Position numbers and translations under genes: made by a program | From: Axinella damicornis | Taxonomy: Eukaryota; Porifera; Demospongiae; Axinellida; Axinellidae | NCBI GenBank assembly: GCA_963931865.1 | Contig: OZ007510.1 | Coordinates: 2,694,747-2,758,746, forward strand | Direction: 5' to 3' | Length of the DNA stretch: 64,000 nt | Notes under the pieces: model-generated | Database searches by the model: none | Seen by the model: the letters and a program-made list of their open reading frames with translations, nothing else | Told to the model about the DNA's origin: nothing | Part shown: one piece after another, positions 59,770-64,000 of the stretch | Numbering within the stretch: position 1 is the first letter of the stretch | Layout of the letters: each line of letters opens with the position of its first letter

Positions 59770-60360
59770 TTTAGTGTCCAGCAAGGCTGCATACTAGCTA
59801 CAGTGGTTGGTGTTTCTCCGGGAGTTGCAGAAATTAAAATTACCATTGCTCATGGTATACCAGGCATCAGGGTACGGTTTGTGACATGGAGATCGAATAT
59901 ATATCATGGCTTTTTTGTACTTCAAATTGAAGATCAACATTGCTCCATGCATGCAAGGGAATTGTACACCCAGGAGAAAATTAATATCAATCTGCCTAAG
60001 AATGTGACACATGCAATGCACAAAAGATATCACTTTTGTAGAAGAGCGAAGGCTTCTGGTTTCAGCTGCTCTACTTACTGGAACAAGGTCACTGCAGAGT
60101 TGGGAAACTCCAGAAGCTCATTCTTCCATAACTATGCGAGTGACAAAAAAAAAAAAACAGCGGAAATATTTGATTCGAACAACAATTCAAGCAAAACGCC
60201 CACACTACCTCACAGGGGAATGAAGCAGTCAAAGATGTAGACAAGGTAAACTCTTATTTTGGAAAATACCTCAATACAGCATTGCCATGGACTAGCTACT
60301 ATCTGGTAGCAGTCACTACCCCTGCAGTGAAAGACTGGACACTAAACAGATTATGAGTCC
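59770..60360 (+). pseudogene. Coding-like region of unknown family, frame broken around a poly(A) run
   Basis: Three overlapping plus-strand frames look protein-like in turn: one to 60240 (..VRFVTWRSNIYHGFFVLQIE..), one from 60011 (..FVEERRLLVSAALLTGTR..) and one ending in TGA near 60357 (..VNSYFGKYLNTALPWTSYY..). A run of 12 A near 60146-60157 is a likely site of an insertion or deletion. No start with good context and no family motif were recognised. It could be a decayed transposon gene or a real gene with a sequencing error. Confidence 0.25.
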
Positions 60361-61321
60361 ATACATATATTATGTATACGGTACAGAGGAGGACGTTTGT
60401 TTTGCACTTATAGCTACATCCATATCAGTCTTAAGCAAACCATTGGATCGCTATTATTAGTGCATGGGCATGCATAGCTATACAGCTGCTCCCTGGCCAG
60501 TTTACTTGCTTGTGACCACAGACATCTGATCAGATTCTCACTCATCTGACTGAAGCATGCATGGTGGTCCGTTCCTATTGAATGTAGGTTAACAGCTTTG
60601 TCATAGGCAGCCCAGAGAGACGTACAGCTGCAAGCTCCAGGCTGCCTAATATAGTTTTGGTGGATAGGCAGAGGGACGTGCACACCATTCTGAGAGGAAT
60701 GCACCCTGATGGGTAGAGTGACCCACTGAGGGTGATTCTTCCGGAATATACTTGGAGGGCTAATTAGAAGAGGGACGAGAAGTCTGATATCCTGTCCCTA
60801 ATCCCTCTCCTTTTTCACACTAAGGCATGTGCCCTGCTTAGGGTGCCTTAGCGGAGAATTAACCTGAGGGTAGGGTTGGGAGGGAAGGGTATGGCCTTAG
60901 CTGCCACTTGTTGCCAAGATTATGATAAGGTGCGGAAATGCATGTGAGTACACGTGGGCACACACGACAGCTTTTGAGAGGTAATGTGCATGCCCGTCCG
61001 TCTGTGCTGCTAACCTCATTATAAGGTTATATGCATACCTATTTAAAACGTTCAGCTAGTGAGTAACTACTGCAAACTACAACTGAAATGTGTGAGGCCT
61101 AGCTACTACAACAATGAGCTCAATCAATGCCGATCGAGTCCTATCCTGCATGCAGAGCATGCATGGGTGGGGCCATGGTACATTAAATGTGCCTTGCCCT
61201 TGGCAAATGGCAGACTCGACTGAAACCTTGAACACCATGCAGACTAGGCACAAGCACATTATGCTTTTCAAAAATCCCATTATTCCATTCCTGCATTCCT
61301 CAATATTTCCCTATAATTCTT

Positions 61322-61690
61322 TTAAAGTTTACCCATTATTCTCAATATTATTCTCTGACCACAGGAAAAAAAGAACAGCATGCATGCATGAAATAAAGCA
61401 AAGTGACAACTATTAACATTTTGGATGATTGTACTGCAACATAACACTAGCTTCAACGTAGTCTTCGAGGGATGAGGGTCAAACTTTCCAGCCGTTTGTG
61501 CGAGCGATCGCTTCTTGCCGGTCGGTGGATTCGCGTGCACTTTCCTTTTTCTGCTGAGTTCCGAGAGTGCTGGAGCGCGCAGTCTGTCCAGCAGACTAAC
61601 AGTAGCAGTGCGGCGAGAGTCAGAGTCACTGGGAACGGGCGAACTAGTAGAAGTAGAGCTACTGCAGCCTGGGTCTAGACTTTCAGCCAT
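61322..61690 (-). CDS. Candidate first exon, N-terminus similar to a family of transposon-linked basic proteins
   Basis: ATG at 61690 opens 122 codons: a Ser-rich start, then SLLDRLRAPALSELSRKRKV and NPPTGKKR. From memory, this pattern resembles the N-terminus of hAT/ZMYM-like proteins that are numerous in sponges and cnidarians; I cannot verify that here. The second half of the frame (Cys-rich, hydrophobic) looks non-coding, so a donor probably lies within about 61440-61480. TGACGTCA at 61736-61743 sits 46 bases upstream of the ATG, which favours a real transcription start. Confidence 0.35.
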   Translation of the reverse strand: MAESLDPGCSSSTSTSSPVPSDSDSRRTATVSLLDRLRAPALSELSRKRKVHANPPTGKKRSLAQTAGKFDPHPSKTTLKLVLCCSTIIQNVNSCHFALFHACMLFFFSCGQRIILRIMGKL

Positions 61691-62610
61691 TTTGGCTACA
61701 AAATTGCTGCACGAGGGGAATCACGTGTAAAAGTATGACGTCACGTAGCTTTCGAGCCTATTATTCTTTTCCCGGAAGCGCTGCCTATTATTCCCAAAGA
61801 AATTCCCGCATAATGTGCGTGTCCCTAATGCAGACCTAGTTAATTGGACTCCAGTATGTGTTCGACCACAGATACGTAATTTTATGTACTTGTAGCAATC
61901 CTTGGGTTGAAACATGCCTGCACAACTACAATGGTCACAATATTGGTCCTTTCCCATACAGCCAAGATGTTGGGTAGTCAGCCTGCATGACTTTGTTGTG
62001 TAAACAATGTTGCTTATGATTGATTGGGCTGCAGCAAAACAGCAAAAGGGAAGCTGGGACCTGAACTGCTTGTGCATGTACTGCAGCTAAACATATGGGA
62101 GTCGCCAAATGACATGATTGTGCAGCACCATCTACCCAATACCTGGGCTCATTGTGTAAACACACTGTCTTCGTACCGTGGTTTTGAATTGCGCTAATTC
62201 AGATTTAAAAAGTGCCCACTACATTCACTATTATTCACTATAGCTAATAGCCAAAGAAAATTTTGCACGAAGAGTTTACTGTTCTTGTATGGAGACTCCA
62301 GTATCTGAGTGACAGCTAGCATCTCCAGTGCAGTACATACTGCCACTGCTTCAAGAGTTCCCACTAGTTTCTGTTCCTCTAGATGCATACTGACCTTGCT
62401 ATTGATGAGATGATGGAGTATCTATACATGTTCAACTACAAGTATTTGCACATGCCTGGGGGAGCTGGGTAATGTCTACCAAATTTGTCTTAATTGTACT
62501 GCTTCGAACTGTGCACCTTACTTACATGTAGCTATGAATAATTGTTCCCTTCCAACACAATTCATTGGAACAACAAACTCTTTTAAAGGGGGAGAGGGGC
62601 TACACCGAAT

Positions 62611-62662
<52 letters not shown>

Positions 62663-63315
62663 ACACACACACATCTGATTACGTCCCAAATTTGGGGGAT
62701 GACAGTGTGATGTTTTGCTGCATGCCAATATAGTTGGATCAGAATGCTGACTGCCATAGCTGACTGGGGGGGGGGCTACACATTCCTGATGAAATGCACA
62801 TAGCTAGCTAGAGTGCCTCAGACATTACAACTGTCATGTATTATGCTACAGTTCAGTACATAGGCAGTCTTACCTATAGCTTGGTGAATTGTTGTTTACT
62901 GGTTCTAGAATCCGTCATTCCCCTTGTGGCCACAGGAATGTTTATGAATACGGCTTTTTTCTACGTAATTTCTTACAATAATTATTACACTGCTGGTAAT
63001 GCTTGTAGCATTGACCAACAGTGATTTCCCTTTCACCAAGTTTGGACTCTGGGGTTCTCCCTGATCTGGTGGGGATTCACTGAGTGCATTCCAGATATTC
63101 AAATTGCAATAGTGCTGGCAGTATATAGCTAATAGGCCCTGGTGACTCTGTTCTCTTGCTGTACACAGCTCTTTTGCTGACCAACATAAACTCAAGTTTA
63201 TGTCCCAAGGTAAAACATGAATGCCTAGGTCAGTGTAGTTGTTATTTATGGTTCTTCTGTCAGGGCTGTTATTCATTTATAGCTATGTGACTGGTTCATT
63301 CTGTTTCCATGTTAG
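61691..63315. other. Region between the 61.7 kb start and the death-domain exon
   Basis: Contains a CRE-like TGACGTCA (61736), a 37-C run joined to a (CA)12 repeat (62612-62672), and short unsupported frames (for example 62194-62388 minus and 62836-63024 plus). No recognisable gene. Confidence 0.5.
62612..62672. repeat. Compound poly(C)37-(CA)n tract
   Basis: The longest homopolymer in the window, fused to a CA microsatellite. Likely to be of inexact length in the assembly. Confidence 0.9.
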
Positions 63316-63634
63316 ACCAGCTGCATGAGTCTGAATGACTCAATGGCAACTGTACAGAGGGGGTTCTTTGCATCCCACTTCAAATGGCAGAACCTGGCAC
63401 TACCATCTCACTCCTATGATAGCGTCAGTGTCAAGCATCAATGTGATCCCCCCGAGTGCTTTCACGAGGCCCTGAAAGAGTGGCTGAAAAGAGTGAAACC
63501 ACCGCCTGCTTGGGAGGCAATAGCAGCTGCCACGAATTGTCCAACAGTTGGAGAACCACACTCAGCCGTACAAGTTGAAGCTAAGCATATGCAGCCACAA
63601 CATCCACTGCCACAACCAAGTCCAGTGCTTTTGA
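63316..63634 (+). CDS. Death-domain-like exon of an unidentified gene
   Basis: An internal or first exon with acceptor ..CCATGTTAG and donor TTTTGA-GTATGT (phase 0 in, phase 1 out). The frame, about 106 codons, contains FKWQNLAL, HQCDPPECFHEALKEWL and PPPAWEAIAAATN..PTVGE. This order (W..LA, then H..DP.EC...L..WL.., then P.WE.L..A, then PTVG) is that of death domains, which mediate homotypic contacts in receptor and NLR-type signalling and are very numerous in sponges. An in-frame ATG lies at 63325. No partner exon was identified and the gene may continue beyond the right edge. Confidence 0.5.
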
Positions 63635-63804
63635 GTATGTACATTCATTCAATGTATACACACATAGCTATAACACTACTAGTCCTAAAGCATACATCAT
63701 TATAGCTCAACTCAACTTGTAACATTAATTATCACAACTCACTATAGATTGAGCTATATATACTGGTACGAGCTGTCACAACAAGTTCCCAGTAGAGTAC
63801 TTAC

Positions 63805-63840
63805 CCCGCACTCTGTTTGCAGCAGCGCTCGATGCTCCAT
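63805..63840 (-). CDS. Candidate 36-bp coding exon near the right edge
   Basis: TATTCACAG directly followed by ATGGAGCATCGAGCGCTGC.. and ending GGG-GTAAGT: both splice sites are strong and the frame is open for 12 codons (MEHRALLQTECG). It would be a short exon of a minus-strand gene starting beyond or near the edge. No other exon of that gene was recognised. Confidence 0.3.
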
Positions 63841-64000
63841 CTGTGAATATCGAATAGAAATATCGACATCAATTGCCTACCGTAAACAATATTGAAATCG
63901 AGGTGTGGTTTTGTTCGATAATCTGGACAGAGTGAAGTGTACAACTCTTGTTTGTAGCCGTATTTTCATTTGTTGCTTATACGTTGCAATAAAAGGTTGC

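Noticed and set aside
61077..61280. Short minus-strand frame with a signal-peptide-like start
   Set aside because: 67 codons, no domain, no conserved cysteine pattern; could easily be chance.
62194..62388. Possible OTU-type fragment (TLEAVAVCTALEM on the minus strand)
   Set aside because: Only a weak resemblance over about 30 residues, with no catalytic residues or splice context.

Overview
This is a piece of a eukaryotic, animal-type nuclear genome. Genes are split by GT..AG introns, conserved animal proteins can be assembled exon by exon in phase, and the spaces between are full of palindromic transposon remnants, microsatellites, minisatellites, long poly(G)/poly(C) runs and one 200-base assembly gap (31386-31585). 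A sponge (demosponge-like) is my best guess. It rests on the character of the repeats, on short introns in most genes, and on a death-fold exon at the right edge; it is inference. All exon borders were found by eye from reading frame, splice dinucleotides and knowledge of the families, so they may be off by a few bases.

Layout. 1-4194 (minus): 5' half of a DENND5-type Rab guanine-nucleotide exchange factor, six exons, running off the left edge. 4195-7330: its upstream region, a hAT-like mini-element and a 1.2 kb Tc1/mariner-like non-autonomous element. 7891-14066 (minus): a 13-exon, 583-residue leishmanolysin-like (M8) zinc metalloprotease with signal peptide and C-terminal membrane segment, possibly with a second spliced cytoplasmic tail. 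15930-17891 (plus): a two-exon, 464-residue flavin amine oxidase that lacks the covalent-flavin cysteine and membrane tail of animal MAO. 18613-23222 (minus): a complete 10-exon, 457-residue KAT5/Tip60 histone acetyltransferase. 23287-55994 (plus): PNO1, a 255-residue ribosome-assembly factor spread over about 33 kb because introns 5 and 6 are about 15.8 and 9.1 kb. 56442-57254 (minus): a single-exon PH-domain-like protein. 57255-64000: sparse, with a candidate first exon at 58933, a pol-III-like repeat, a coding-like region near 60 kb, a candidate first exon at 61690 and a death-domain-like exon at 63316-63634.

How the genes relate. KAT5 and PNO1 are head to head with 64 bases between their start codons, so chromatin acetylation and small-subunit ribosome assembly probably share one promoter. 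The amine oxidase and KAT5 are convergent, as are PNO1 and the PH-domain gene. No operon or pathway cluster is visible.

The strongest unexplained signal is a family of very short palindromic insertions with conserved ends (TAGCCTCGTTCCCAGG and its complement). Eight copies sit between 8-base direct repeats (exact or with one mismatch) and are as small as 32 and 36 bp. Their ends are conserved, but most cores form hairpins of unrelated sequence.
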